Shown here one piece after another: positions 34,968 to 43,990 of a DNA stretch of 64,000 nt. Under the pieces are notes generated by a model. That model made no database searches and was not told the origin of the DNA. It saw only the letters and a program-made list of their open reading frames with translations. The DNA is from an uncultured Atopostipes sp. (GTDB lineage: Bacteria; Bacillota; Bacilli; Lactobacillales; Carnobacteriaceae_A), in the NCBI GenBank assembly GCA_910588235.1, contig CAJUOQ010000003.1, forward strand, positions 1-64,000, written 5' to 3'. Every line of letters starts with the position of its first letter. Position 1 is the stretch's first letter. The position numbers and the translations under genes were made by a program.

Positions 34968-36590
34968 TTATTCTTCTTCGTCCTCATCTACTCGGGGGAA
35001 CGCTAAATCATCTTCCACTTTAATGAGGATGACTTTATCGCCTTTCAAGATTCTTGTATCCCCTACAGGAACGATAATATTGTGCGTGTTCCGTTGAATC
35101 ATGATGATGAGACGATTAGAAGGTAATTTCAAATCTTTAATTTGTTGATTTTCCCATTCATGACCACTGGGGATGATCGTTTCGATTAGATCTTGTCCAC
35201 TTTGGTCAAAATGACGTTCGCCTCCAAGGACAATCACATCATTTTCTTGTAAAACAGTCTGCCCTCGTGGCACCACCGTTTTCCCATCACGTTCAATTTT
35301 AGCGACAATAAAGTCAAAAGTCAGATTTAAATCTTTTACTTTACGCCCAATTAAAGCACTCTCTGGGTAGATTTTTGTTTCTAAGAAGCCGATTTCAGCT
35401 TTACTTTGGTAATAGTTGAAGGTACTTAAAACCGTATCGTTAGGGTCTAACATATCCCAACGGTCAGCTGCGTATGGCATAATTGAACCTTGAATCAAGG
35501 CCGAAAGTACACTCACACCAAACACGATATGATAAACATCGACTGAAATATCTGCTCCACTATTGACGGCCATGATCGCAAACGCGATCGCTGCCGCTCC
35601 ACGAATCCCCGCGAGTGAGATTAAATTCAATTGATTTTTCTTCAGATTAAACGGTAACATCAGCCCATAAACCGCAACCGGACGAGCAATCAACGTTAAG
35701 AATAACATAATCGCTAAAGCCATCGGGAATGTCTGAATGAAACTTGTAAAGTCAGACAATAGTCCTAAAATGAAAAAGAGACCGATCTGCATGATTTCAG
35801 TAAAACCATCATAGAAAAAGATAATATCTCGTTTCCCTTTAAATTCTTGATTTCCGAGATAAATACCTAAAATATAAAGCGCTAGATAACCATTTCCTCC
35901 AAGAAAATCTGCGGCACCATAAGTAATCAGCATGGCTGCAGCCATAAAGACGGCATAAAGACCATCTGCTTCAAACGTCAAATTCGTTAGCATTTTCCCA
36001 ATAACAAAGGCAAAAACAGCACCAATCCCAATTCCGAGCGCAATTTGAGATAAGATTAATAACGGAACAGAAACATCTGAACCAATAATAATTGATAGAA
36101 AGACCATCGTCATCGTATAAGCGGCCGGGTCGTTGGAACCACTCTCTAGCTCAAGTAAAGAAGCCGTATTGTATTTGAGGTTCAAATTTTTCGAACGTAA
36201 AATATTCGAGACACTTGCATAGTCTGTCGACCCAATAATCGAACCAATTAGCAGCCCTTCCCACAAGCCAAAGCCTAGAACGAAATGACTAAATAACCCT
36301 GTAATCAAAGCTGTAGCAACCACCCCTAAAGAACTCAGGATGATCGACTCCTTCGCCACCGGCTTTGCCATATTCCAATTCGTCCCAAAACCACCATAGA
36401 ACATAATCACCATCAGAGCTACAGTAGCAAAATTGTCAGCGAACACAAAATTCTCAAATTCGAGACCTAAGGCACCAAAGCCCATCCCTAACACAATAAA
36501 CAATAATAACGCAGGCACTCCATGCTTATTCGAAAAACGAATCGCAAGCAGTGCTAGAATAAAAATAAAACCAATCATTAAATAATTCAT
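34968..36590 (-). CDS. K+/H+ (CPA1/NhaP2-like) antiporter with C-terminal TrkA_C domain
   Basis: 540 residues. About 12 membrane segments (residues 1-385) include GSIIGSTDYASVSNILRSKNLNLKYNTASLLELESGSNDPAAY, the proton-exchange core with the ND motif. TrkA_C-like regulatory domains follow (about residues 405-475 and 480-530: ALIGRKVKDLNLTFDFIVAKIERDG, then NRLIIMIQRN). This is the NhaP2/CvrA layout, which exchanges K+ (or Na+) for protons in pH and osmotic control. The acidic end VDEDEEE is unusual but short. Confidence 0.92.
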   Translation of the reverse strand: MNYLMIGFIFILALLAIRFSNKHGVPALLLFIVLGMGFGALGLEFENFVFADNFATVALMVIMFYGGFGTNWNMAKPVAKESIILSSLGVVATALITGLFSHFVLGFGLWEGLLIGSIIGSTDYASVSNILRSKNLNLKYNTASLLELESGSNDPAAYTMTMVFLSIIIGSDVSVPLLILSQIALGIGIGAVFAFVIGKMLTNLTFEADGLYAVFMAAAMLITYGAADFLGGNGYLALYILGIYLGNQEFKGKRDIIFFYDGFTEIMQIGLFFILGLLSDFTSFIQTFPMALAIMLFLTLIARPVAVYGLMLPFNLKKNQLNLISLAGIRGAAAIAFAIMAVNSGADISVDVYHIVFGVSVLSALIQGSIMPYAADRWDMLDPNDTVLSTFNYYQSKAEIGFLETKIYPESALIGRKVKDLNLTFDFIVAKIERDGKTVVPRGQTVLQENDVIVLGGERHFDQSGQDLIETIIPSGHEWENQQIKDLKLPSNRLIIMIQRNTHNIIVPVGDTRILKGDKVILIKVEDDLAFPRVDEDEEE

Positions 36591-36904
36591 AAAAACCCCT
36601 TTCTAATGAGTGAATATTTGAAATCTTTTCTGAAAATATGACAAATGAATAAAAAACGAAGACAGCATCTGATCGCTTGTTTAAGTCTAGTGAGAGGATG
36701 TGAAAGTATTCACCATGGTCTACATATAGTGCTTTTTAGGTATTCGTCTAAGAATAGCTTTGAAGAGCTTTTTTCTTTCTTAATATATTGTAGCATATTT
36801 TTATATTACCTACGAAATAACGAGATATTTTCTATTTTTATTCTCTAGGTTCTTTTTTGCATCACTGCAGATCGATAATTCCGGTACCTTCCTGCTAGAA
36901 CAAC
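36591..36904. other. Intergenic gap, nothing recognised
   Basis: About 310 bp between the antiporter gene start and the hairpin of the cupin gene. It holds the antiporter promoter region and an AT-rich stretch. A 67-codon plus-strand frame there has no ribosome binding site and no protein-like composition. Confidence 0.5.
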
Positions 36905-36939
36905 GCCGCGGGACGATAACCTCTTTATCTTCCCGCGGA
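36905..36939. terminator. GC-rich hairpin 3' of the cupin gene
   Basis: CCGCGGGA pairs with TCCCGCGG around a 17-nt loop. The T-run is short, so efficiency is uncertain. Confidence 0.55.
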
Positions 36940-36950
36940 GCACTTCCCCA

Positions 36951-37454
36951 TCATTTTTCAGTATCTCGAGTTAAATATTTGATAACTTCTTGATGTTCCG
37001 GGTAATCCTTTAATAATTTTGCGGTTGAAAATAATTCAAAATCTTCATAGGTAAAACCAGGTCCACACATACAACTCACTACAGAAAAACCATTCGCGAC
37101 TTCTACCGAAGAACCAAAAATAACGCCTGCAGGAACTCGATACTGTAAGCGAGGTCCTTCTGGCAAATCGATCCCCAGCTCCACCGTTTCATAAGCGCCA
37201 CTCGGGTGAATCATATGTATAGTTAGTGGTGCTCCGGCATGGAAATACCAAATTTCATCGACAGTTAAACGATGAAAATGTGACGGGTTCAAATGCTCGA
37301 GTAAAAAGTAAATACTTGTGTAAAGTTTTCGATCCACTCCATCTATAGCTTTGGTTGATTGGTCATTCTCATACACTTCGCGAAAATATCCTCCCTCCAC
37401 ATGTGGTGCTAAGTTTAATTTTTTTACCCAATCGGCGGCTGTTTGTTTTTGCAT
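36951..37454 (-). CDS. Cupin superfamily protein (DUF985)
   Basis: 167 residues. LNLAPHVEGGYFREVYEN at the start, SHFHRLTVDEIWYFHAG in the middle and VSCMCGPGFTYEDFEL near the end match the DUF985 cupins (yeast YML079w-like), a sugar-isomerase-like fold without established function. Single gene, convergent with nothing nearby. Confidence 0.87.
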   Translation of the reverse strand: MQKQTAADWVKKLNLAPHVEGGYFREVYENDQSTKAIDGVDRKLYTSIYFLLEHLNPSHFHRLTVDEIWYFHAGAPLTIHMIHPSGAYETVELGIDLPEGPRLQYRVPAGVIFGSSVEVANGFSVVSCMCGPGFTYEDFELFSTAKLLKDYPEHQEVIKYLTRDTEK

Positions 37455-37488
37455 TTTTATTTGTCCTTTCCCTTTAATGTTATAAAAA

Positions 37489-37533
37489 TAAAACTCTCCT
37501 CACTTCAACATCTCTGCAAAGGAGAAGAGTTTC
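37489..37533 (-). terminator. Terminator of the DUF488 gene
   Basis: On the minus strand an AAACTCTTCTCC / GGAGAGTTTT stem followed by a T-rich tail. Confidence 0.7.
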
Positions 37534-37548
37534 TCAAAAAATGAAGGA

Positions 37549-37920
37549 CTAATCCTCCAATTTATGATGACGAAGCCATTCTCTTAAGACAACGGCTTGA
37601 TTGTTTTCACGATCTTTCGCCCCGTAAAGCAGGGTGACATTTTGATTTTGTAATTCTTTTTTAACCTCTGCGACAAAATCATCCGCTGCCTCGTTTTCTG
37701 ATAATTCATGCAAGTATTTTTTACGAAAATCATTGAATTTATCTTCCTCGTGCCCGAATTCTTTCCGGATTTCAGTTGAAGGCGCAATCTCTTTTGGCCA
37801 AGCATCATAATCTAAATCTTCTTTTTTAATCCCGCGAGGCCACATCCGATCGACTAATACACGGTAACCGTCCTCTTTTTCCACTTCGTCATATGTGCGT
37901 TTCAATTTAATCTCATACAT
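37549..37920 (-). CDS. DUF488 family protein (YeaO-like)
   Basis: 123 residues. RVLVDRMWPRGIKKEDLDYDAWPKEIAPSTE is the family signature, followed by LLYGAKDRENNQAVVLREWL. DUF488 proteins are small and conserved, with no firm function. Single gene. Confidence 0.9.
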   Translation of the reverse strand: MYEIKLKRTYDEVEKEDGYRVLVDRMWPRGIKKEDLDYDAWPKEIAPSTEIRKEFGHEEDKFNDFRKKYLHELSENEAADDFVAEVKKELQNQNVTLLYGAKDRENNQAVVLREWLRHHKLED

Positions 37921-38174
37921 AAAGGTTCCTTCTTTCTTTTGAATTTTCTTATTTAATGTCCATTGTGCCGCTCATAACGACTTTATTATAAAACAAGGAC
38001 CAAAGAAATTCAGATAATAACCTTTCATTTTTAGCACTCATTAAAACATGAGTCACTGACTACCCTCTTCCAAGGTTGATCGTACCTGGACAGTTCAAAG
38101 TGTGTGTTATTATTCTTTGTATTTTTCGTTATAATAATACAAATGAAACGAAAGAACTGTGGAGGGAGATAGCT

Positions 38175-39255
38175 ATGTATAAACCACCTCAATTGAATAA
38201 AGGAGATCGTGTGGCGATTGTCAGTCTTTCAAACGGAATATTGGGCGAGGATTTTTTCCAATCATCAGTTGGATATGGGTGTAGAGCGCTTAAAATCATT
38301 AGATCTTCACCCTATTTTTATGCCAAATGCTTTAAAAGGCATGGCGTATCTGAAAGAAAATCCCAAAGCTAGAGCTGAAGATTTAAAAACAGCCTTCGCG
38401 GATGCGACGATCAAAGTTCTTATTTGTGCCATTGGCGGAGAGGATACGTTTAGATTACTGCCTTATTTATTAAACGATGAAGCCTTTTTGCATCATGTGA
38501 AAAACACCCCTAAACTATTTACGGGTTTTTCGGATACTACCGTCAATCACTTAATATTTTATAAACTCGGAATGACCAGCTATTACGGTCCAAATTTTTT
38601 AAATGATTTGGCTGAGCTCGATCATGAAATGTTACCTTATACGACGCAGACTTTTAAATCTTTTTTAAAAAATCCTTCAATAACAAAGATTTCACCTAGT
38701 GAGGTTTGGTATGAAGAAAGAACCGACTTTTCTGAAGAAGCCATCAATATGTCGCGTACTCGTCACCCTGAACAACATGGCTACGAAGCTTTAAGAGGTA
38801 TGGGAACAGTATCTGGGCAACTGCTTGGAGGCTGCTTAGAAAGTTTATACGATTTACTAAAAGGCGCCCGATATCCCGAAGAAAAAGCCCTTGCTCAAAA
38901 GTATAAAATTTTTCCAAAGATTGCGGAATGGCAAGATAAAATCTTATTTATTGAAACAAGTGAAGAAACAGCGACACCTGATCATTTTGAACAAATGCTT
39001 GAAGCATTGAATGACCTAGGAATTTTTGAAGTGGTTAAAGCCATCATCGTCGGCAAACCACAAAATGAAAGATATTATCAAGAGTATAAAAAGGTATTGG
39101 TTCGAGTAACTGAACCCGCTCAAACACCCATTTTGTATAACCTTAACTTTGGCCACGCTTATCCAAGAACCATTCTACCTTATGGTCTTGAGGCACAAAT
39201 TAATTTCGATACCCTCGAGTTTTCAATTACAGAGCCTTTATTTCAACCTGAATAA
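38175..39255 (+). pseudogene. LD-carboxypeptidase (S66 family) with a frameshift
   Basis: S66 peptidases cleave the terminal D-Ala of muropeptide tetrapeptides or antibiotic peptides. The start MYKPPQLNKGDRVAIVSLSNGILGEDF lies in one frame from the ATG at 38175 (GGAGG upstream). The rest, from NHQLDMGVERLKSL to the end, is in the next frame. Removing one T from the T6 run at 38252-38257 restores a single 359-residue protein. The catalytic Ser (GFSDTTVN), Glu (FIETSEE) and His (NFGHAYPRTILP) are all intact. Either a recent inactivation, a phase-variable tract or a sequencing error. Confidence 0.82.
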
Positions 39256-39269
39256 TTTAATCAAATCAT

Positions 39270-39307
39270 GTCTACTCCTATTTTACTTGAGTAGACCTGA
39301 TTTTTTG
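39270..39307 (+). terminator. Terminator of the S66 peptidase gene
   Basis: A GTCTACTC / GAGTAGAC stem followed by T. Confidence 0.8.
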
Positions 39308-39570
39308 TCCATTGGCTTAAAATAAAATTATAATTTCTAATAAAAAGAGAGAGAGTTTACCTATCATATAAGAACCATGATCATGCTAAATATTGCATGC
39401 AAATGTATTCATATTAAAAAAGCATAATCGTTTTTTTAAAAGTGCTTATTCATTTAGTATCTGCATTCTTTGACCTCAGCCTCTATTTTTTCAAATGTTC
39501 GCAGTTTTCTGACAAGCTAAGGCCAGTTACTTAAAAATTCTTCTATTTTTCCAACTTTGCACACCTTTTT

Positions 39571-40692
39571 CTACATAAGTGTTTTCGAAATTTCTGCTTG
39601 TTCTATAAACAAAGGATTCTGTGGTTGAATCTTAGCGGCTTCGAGCATCGTGTCGTAAGCTGCTTGGTGCTCCTTCAGTGTTCTTAAACTATTCGCTTTA
39701 TGAAACATAAAATCGGTACGTTTGGGATATTTTGTTAGCAATTCATCCATCAATGCGACCGCTTCTTCATGGCGCCCTAATTCACGCAAGTAGTTGGAGC
39801 GATGATAGTCAAAATAGTAGTCGCTTGTTTTAGACGCTCCCAGCTTGAAATATGCCAACGCCTCCGCCACTTTTCCCTGCCTTCTGTTTAAATTCGCTAA
39901 ATAAAAGGCGAATTGTGTATCCTTTTCTAACCCTTTTTCAAAGTAGTAATGAGCAGCTTTGACTTCCTCTAACCTTTCATAAACAGATCCTAAATAATAC
40001 AATTTTTGTAAGCTATCCGGCAGTTTATAGAGCTTCACTAATGCTTCCGTTAAACGTTCTTCACGCATGAGTTGGCGAATTTCTGTGTCATCCTCTTGAT
40101 CAGTTCCTTCTAAAATTCTCTGTACATCCGTTTGGTTTCTTTCGAGCGCATATTGCACCGCCGATTTATTTTCAAAATCAATCGCATGAACATCTGCCCC
40201 ATAGGCGACTAATTCACGGATAATTTCTTGATATAAAAATCCACCATCTCCTAAAACAACGGCTTCCAATAATGCCGACCAGCCTAAACGATTTTGATGG
40301 TTCACTGGTACGCCATAATCAAGCACCATTTGGACCGCTTTTAGATAGCCCTTTTCACTTGAAGGGAGTAAGGCTGTGCCACCAAAACGGTTGACTTGTG
40401 TAGGATCCGGTTTAGCTGAAATTAAAACAGAAAAGACTTGATCAAAGCCATTCGCAGCAGCTGCGACAAAAGGCGACAGATGATTCACATCTTTTTGATT
40501 CGGATCAAAGCCAGCCTCTAGTAAAATAGTAGTTAACGCCAAGTTATTTTGCAGCACCGCAACCATTAAGGGCGTTTGGCCCTGGTCGTTTACGACTACA
40601 TGTAAATTATTTTTATCTAATGTTTGAACTAGTTGAGTCACTGTTTCCACATCATTATTCTCTACCGCTTTTAAAAATTTCGTATCCATCAT
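39571..40692 (-). CDS. Ankyrin-repeat and TPR protein
   Basis: 373 residues. The first half (about 1-190) has ankyrin repeats: DQGQTPLMVAVLQNNLALTTILLEAG, NHLSPFVAAAANGFDQVFSVL, GGTALLPSSEKGYLKAVQMVLDYG, and LGWSALLEAVVLGDGG. The second half (about 215-365) has TPR-like helices (YYLGSVYERLEEVKAAHYYFEKGLEKD, FMFHKANSLRTLKEHQAAYD). Both are protein-interaction scaffolds, so a regulatory or chaperone role is likely but unknown. It is the last chromosomal gene before the prophage. Confidence 0.85.
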   Translation of the reverse strand: MMDTKFLKAVENNDVETVTQLVQTLDKNNLHVVVNDQGQTPLMVAVLQNNLALTTILLEAGFDPNQKDVNHLSPFVAAAANGFDQVFSVLISAKPDPTQVNRFGGTALLPSSEKGYLKAVQMVLDYGVPVNHQNRLGWSALLEAVVLGDGGFLYQEIIRELVAYGADVHAIDFENKSAVQYALERNQTDVQRILEGTDQEDDTEIRQLMREERLTEALVKLYKLPDSLQKLYYLGSVYERLEEVKAAHYYFEKGLEKDTQFAFYLANLNRRQGKVAEALAYFKLGASKTSDYYFDYHRSNYLRELGRHEEAVALMDELLTKYPKRTDFMFHKANSLRTLKEHQAAYDTMLEAAKIQPQNPLFIEQAEISKTLM

Positions 40693-40910
40693 TGAATTCC
40701 GCTCCTCTTCTATTTTTTCCTATCATTCGAATTTTTTCCATGGACAAGTTCTGAACGATTTCTTCGGTTTCAAAGAAAATAGTGCTAAAAAAGAGATACT
40801 ATTTTTACATAATATCTCTTTTCGCTCATTTTTTATTTTTTAACAGATGCTTTGTGCGTTTCTATTCACTTGACTCAACAAAAGGTAGCTAATATGTTAA
40901 ATAATTTAAT

Positions 40911-41116
40911 AGTATCAAAATAGAGCCACCTGCTAATCAAAACATTGTTATACCAATAAGTATAAGAGTTTTGCAATTATTCCCACTCAATAACTAGACA
41001 CTTTCATATTATGACAAACCCTATCATGCTAATCTTTAAAATTTTATTTAAACGTACATTTCGTGTATTTTACACCAATAAAATAGTTTTGAGTATCAAA
41101 ATAGTATCAAAAAGGA
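40911..41116. repeat. Short direct repeats AGTATCAAAA near the prophage end
   Basis: AGTATCAAAATAG occurs at 40911-40923 and 41092-41104, and AGTATCAAAAAGG follows at 41103, flanking the putative att core. Spacing and position would suit integrase arm-type binding sites; this is inference. No other feature is seen in the 434-bp gap between the ankyrin gene and 41127. Confidence 0.35.
40975..40993 (-). other. Probable prophage attachment site (guaA 3'-end match)
   Basis: On the minus strand TTATTGAGTGGGAATAATT reads Ile-Glu-Trp-Glu-stop, the usual C-terminus of GMP synthase, with no guaA upstream of it here. Mobile elements that insert into the 3' end of guaA leave such a short copy at the far end. 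If correct, intact guaA should lie just beyond the right end of the prophage, also on the minus strand. Confidence 0.45.
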
Positions 41117-41126
41117 GTAATCAAAT

Positions 41127-41607
41127 ATGATAATCAACACCGAACAAATTAAAGATTTAATTGAGTGCGAAAACATCTCAACTAATCAAATAATGGATAT
41201 TACAGGTTTCAACAGAAAAAATGTATGGAGTTACCGAGCAAGAAAAACCAAACTTATAAATATGCAGCTTAGAACTTTAATAAAATTACAAGAATGTTAT
41301 AACCTTACTTATAATAATATCATGAAATATAAGAATTTTGAACAAGTCATTGAACGGTTTAATAGTCGATTTGGTCAAACAGAGATATACTTGGATCCAA
41401 CAAATAATGAATTGAAAATATTAATTGACGGTATTCTTGGAGATATTAAGGAAGATGATATTGAAGTGTATAGCAAGTCGATGAATGATGAGGTAGATAA
41501 AGGATTACTACAAGATGCCCTAGACAATTTATGAACCATTTTTAAGCGACCTAAAGGTTAATGAGCTAGAAGGCTATATTAATATTGCTAAAAAACAAGG
41601 GCTTTAA
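41127..41607 (+). pseudogene. Prophage helix-turn-helix protein, frameshifted near its end
   Basis: The first 135 codons read through as a small DNA-binding-like protein (ISTNQIMDITGFNRKNVWSYRARKTKLINMQ is a helix-turn-helix pattern) with GGAG before the ATG. At LQDALDN the frame stops (TGA at 41532), but the next frame continues with YEPFLSDLKVNELEGYINIAKKQGL to TAA at 41605-41607. One lost base near 41530 would explain this. The only plus-strand prophage gene seen. It could be a phage regulator or moron gene. Confidence 0.5.
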
Positions 41608-41612
41608 ACATA

Positions 41613-41649
41613 AAAAAAGGGGAGCAACCAGTCGGCCGCTCCCTTTTTT
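41613..41649. terminator. Bidirectional terminator at the end of the prophage late operon
   Basis: A GGGAGC / GCTCCC stem inside A- and T-runs, 6 bp after the endolysin stop. Confidence 0.85.
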
Positions 41650-41654
41650 AACAT

Positions 41655-42716
41655 TTAATTAACTAATTGATCTAACTTTTGACGCGTTGCCGGTCCATAA
41701 CTACCATCCTGATTTAAACCATACATCGATTGGAATCTTTTAACTGCGTTGGCTGTTTTTGGTCCGTAGTAACTATCTACACCATTATTTTTAGCATTTT
41801 TATCTGGGTAGTAATAAATAGATGCCAATGCTTGCTGAACAGTTTTTACACCACTACCTTGGAATTGGGGAGATTTTACCCAATAAGTAGCGTTTGGTAA
41901 GTCAAAGTTTTTCTTTGTCTTACTTGAAGATGGAACGCTCGCTTTCTTACCTTTTAGCTGAGTATAAGTGTCTTTACCAGCTATGCCATCCATTTCTAAT
42001 CCGTGCATAGTTTGGTAACGTTCGACTGCGTTTTTAGTATCTGCACCAAAGTAGCCATCTACTCCATTATTTTTAGCACCTTTTTTAGGGTAATAGTGAT
42101 TATTAGCAAGCAATTGCTGCAACTGAGTCACTTGTTTGCCTTTATCCCCTTGCTTTAAGACGTCCCCTGTCCAATTTCCACTCTTTTCTGTCCACTTAGT
42201 AGTAGATGCAGGTTTAGATGGTTGACTAGGCGCTGGTGTTGAATTGTTTACTTTACTAGTTAGTTTAGGCTTTGCTCCACTACGCAGCTGTGCTAGTGTA
42301 TAGCCACCTGTCATTTGTAAGTGTGGATAGTCCTTAAAACTTGTCCAGTCACCACCCCACTCAAACCCTAAGCTTTTAGCAATTTGAGCTACTCGGCGCC
42401 AGTTATTATTTACTGTCCAAACTGCTTTGGAGCCATCGTTAGTGGTCAAAAAGTAATCAACAGCAATACCAAAGTTGTGCCATGACTGTCCACCTCGAGC
42501 ATTTGTTACAATGTTTCCTGGTTTTGTTCGTCCTTGAGCGTACAGATCATTTTGTCTGGCGTAAGAACGATGACCTTCGCTGATTTGTACATTGATGCCC
42601 TCTTTGTAAGCTCTTTTGACAACTTCTAAAGCTGTTTCTCGTACAACTGCATGAGTACCACTTGCCATATTTTTATTTGATCGATCTAGTAATGTTTGTA
42701 ATTTTACTCTAGCCAT
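41655..42716 (-). CDS. Endolysin: M15 (CwlK/Ply500-like) peptidase with two peptidoglycan-binding domains
   Basis: 353 residues. The N-terminal M15C L-alanyl-D-glutamate/DD-peptidase domain has zinc and catalytic residues in SEGHRSYARQNDLY, GGQSWHNFGIAVDYFL and KDYPHLQM. Two PG_binding_1 repeats (about 190-260 and 285-350) each contain KNNGVDGYFGxxTxNAVxxxQ. They are joined by Ser/Pro/Lys-rich linkers. It cuts the host wall at the end of infection. It overlaps the holin gene by 1 bp. Confidence 0.93.
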   Translation of the reverse strand: MARVKLQTLLDRSNKNMASGTHAVVRETALEVVKRAYKEGINVQISEGHRSYARQNDLYAQGRTKPGNIVTNARGGQSWHNFGIAVDYFLTTNDGSKAVWTVNNNWRRVAQIAKSLGFEWGGDWTSFKDYPHLQMTGGYTLAQLRSGAKPKLTSKVNNSTPAPSQPSKPASTTKWTEKSGNWTGDVLKQGDKGKQVTQLQQLLANNHYYPKKGAKNNGVDGYFGADTKNAVERYQTMHGLEMDGIAGKDTYTQLKGKKASVPSSSKTKKNFDLPNATYWVKSPQFQGSGVKTVQQALASIYYYPDKNAKNNGVDSYYGPKTANAVKRFQSMYGLNQDGSYGPATRQKLDQLVN

Positions 42717-43000
42717 TATTTATCTACTCCTTTATTTGGTTCCTCTTGGATTTCATTTGCTTGCTTATAAAGTTGGTTCGCAAATACTGCCCCAGCAGTT
42801 ACTAAGGTTCCTTGAACAATATTTTCTGACGTAAATCCTCCTAATAATAAAGGTGTGAATGCAGTACCAATAATCCATAAAATCAACGGAATCCAGTTGT
42901 CAACGATACTTTCTGTCCGCTTAATTACCCACCCCAAAAATAAAAGCACCGGTATCATGACCAATGCTTCTTCGACTATTAAATTTAATAAATTTTCCAT
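42716..43000 (-). CDS. Phage holin
   Basis: 94 residues with two or three hydrophobic segments (about 9-25, 35-53 and 62-78) and a charged C-terminal tail (NEIQEEPNKGVDK). It lies immediately upstream of the endolysin, the usual holin-lysin pair. Similar to holins of the Hol44/superfamily V group. It makes membrane lesions that release the endolysin. Confidence 0.83.
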   Translation of the reverse strand: MENLLNLIVEEALVMIPVLLFLGWVIKRTESIVDNWIPLILWIIGTAFTPLLLGGFTSENIVQGTLVTAGAVFANQLYKQANEIQEEPNKGVDK

Positions 43001-43339
43001 TTAACTATTTCCTCCTTCGTATTTTTCTTTATAAATTGCTTTTGTTTTCCCGCTTTTAGTTATTGTTGTTTCTAATTCCCAAATTCGACGGTCGTGTTGA
43101 TCAATTCGCTTGCGCCACTCATCATGCATTTCCATGCTTTGGTCTGCAATTTTTGATAATTTTTTTATCTGGCGATCATTTTGATCCAATCTTTCTAGAT
43201 GTGGTTTATTCGTCTTCTCAATCGTCTTGATCAATCGGTCATTTCTATTTTCGGCTAACTTTTGCCACGCACCGAAAATAACCAACACCGAAGCAATATA
43301 CCCCGAATACTGATTTAACCATTCGCCTATTTGATCCAT
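43001..43339 (-). CDS. Phage late membrane protein with coiled coil
   Basis: About 112 residues. One N-terminal membrane helix (about 12-27) is followed by a charged helix rich in heptads (RLDQNDRQIKKLSKIADQS, RKRIDQHDRRIWELET). AAGGAG is 6 nt upstream of the ATG at 43339; the TTG two codons earlier is less likely. Location beside the holin suggests a lysis-accessory role, as for other XhlA-like haemolysin-type phage proteins. Not proven. Confidence 0.7.
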   Translation of the reverse strand: MDQIGEWLNQYSGYIASVLVIFGAWQKLAENRNDRLIKTIEKTNKPHLERLDQNDRQIKKLSKIADQSMEMHDEWRKRIDQHDRRIWELETTITKSGKTKAIYKEKYEGGNS

Positions 43340-43378
43340 AAACAACTCCTTCCTAATATAAAAAGCCTAACTCTTCAG

Positions 43379-43495
43379 TTAAGCTTTACTCTTCAACAAT
43401 TCGTCAATTAAATTTTCTTGCTCGGCTACTTTTTTAGTTAAGTCTTTAATCAATTTGTTCTGTTCCTCGATTATCTCCCATAACTTCGCCAGCAC
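43379..43495 (-). CDS. Small coiled-coil phage protein, 38 residues
   Basis: GTG at 43493-43495 to TAA at 43379-43381. Almost the whole protein is one amphipathic helix (EEQNKLIKDLTKKVAEQENL). It overlaps the end of the 63-residue gene in another frame. A GAGGG lies 11 nt before the GTG, so the start signal is weak. Very small proteins of this kind are common between baseplate and lysis genes in phages of Gram-positive bacteria. Function unknown. Confidence 0.5.
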   Translation of the reverse strand: MLAKLWEIIEEQNKLIKDLTKKVAEQENLIDELLKSKA

Positions 43496-43637
43496 TTTCG
43501 TTATTTCCCTCACTCGCTTTCTGTTCGTCCATCAGTTCCTTGACTTGATTACGCCAAAGTGGCGGTACGTCATCAAATGAGTGAGGCTTTGTGATGTCTT
43601 GAATCCATTTGAACCATAACCTAGCAATCGCACCCAT
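43446..43637 (-). CDS. Small phage late protein, 63 residues
   Basis: MGAIARLWFKWIQDITKPHSFDDVPPLWRNQVKELMDE: one amphipathic N-terminal helix and a VPPLWRxQV element found in small late proteins of lactococcal and enterococcal-type phages. Charged, Glu/Asn-rich end. It starts 1 bp into the end of the previous gene. Unknown function. Confidence 0.6.
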   Translation of the reverse strand: MGAIARLWFKWIQDITKPHSFDDVPPLWRNQVKELMDEQKASEGNNESAGEVMGDNRGTEQID

Positions 43638-43990
43638 TAAAACCCGCCCCCAATGATTGTTGTCAGTTCTAAAATGCCGGCTTCCAAATCTTCGTTTTGC
43701 TTTTTAGTTTCCAGCGTTGTGCCTTCCAAAACATTGTCATTTAGCACATATTCTGTGACTGTAGCAAATTCACTTTCTGGGTAGTCCTCTACCTCGTTTA
43801 GTCGAGAAATAGTTTCCTGGTCATATTCGGCTTCCTTGAATTCCAAATTATCAATATGCGCCATTTCTTCAAAGGCTCTTAATTCTTCTTCGCTAATTAC
43901 ATACTGTTCGTGTTCTTTTTCATGCTGCAAAAAAGTTGCCATTAAAGGCATTAATTTCCATTCGTTTTCTTCATAGTCTCTATATAACAA
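43637..43990 (-). CDS. Acidic phage late protein, 117 residues
   Basis: Very acidic (EEELRAFEEMAHIDNLEFKEAEYDQETI). It starts at TTG with AAGGGGG 7 nt upstream and overlaps the reverse transcriptase gene's end by 40 bp. No membrane segment. The gene belongs to the same late operon; whether it serves the retroelement or the tail is unknown. I do not recognise a named family. Confidence 0.65.
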   Translation of the reverse strand: MLYRDYEENEWKLMPLMATFLQHEKEHEQYVISEEELRAFEEMAHIDNLEFKEAEYDQETISRLNEVEDYPESEFATVTEYVLNDNVLEGTTLETKKQNEDLEAGILELTTIIGGGF

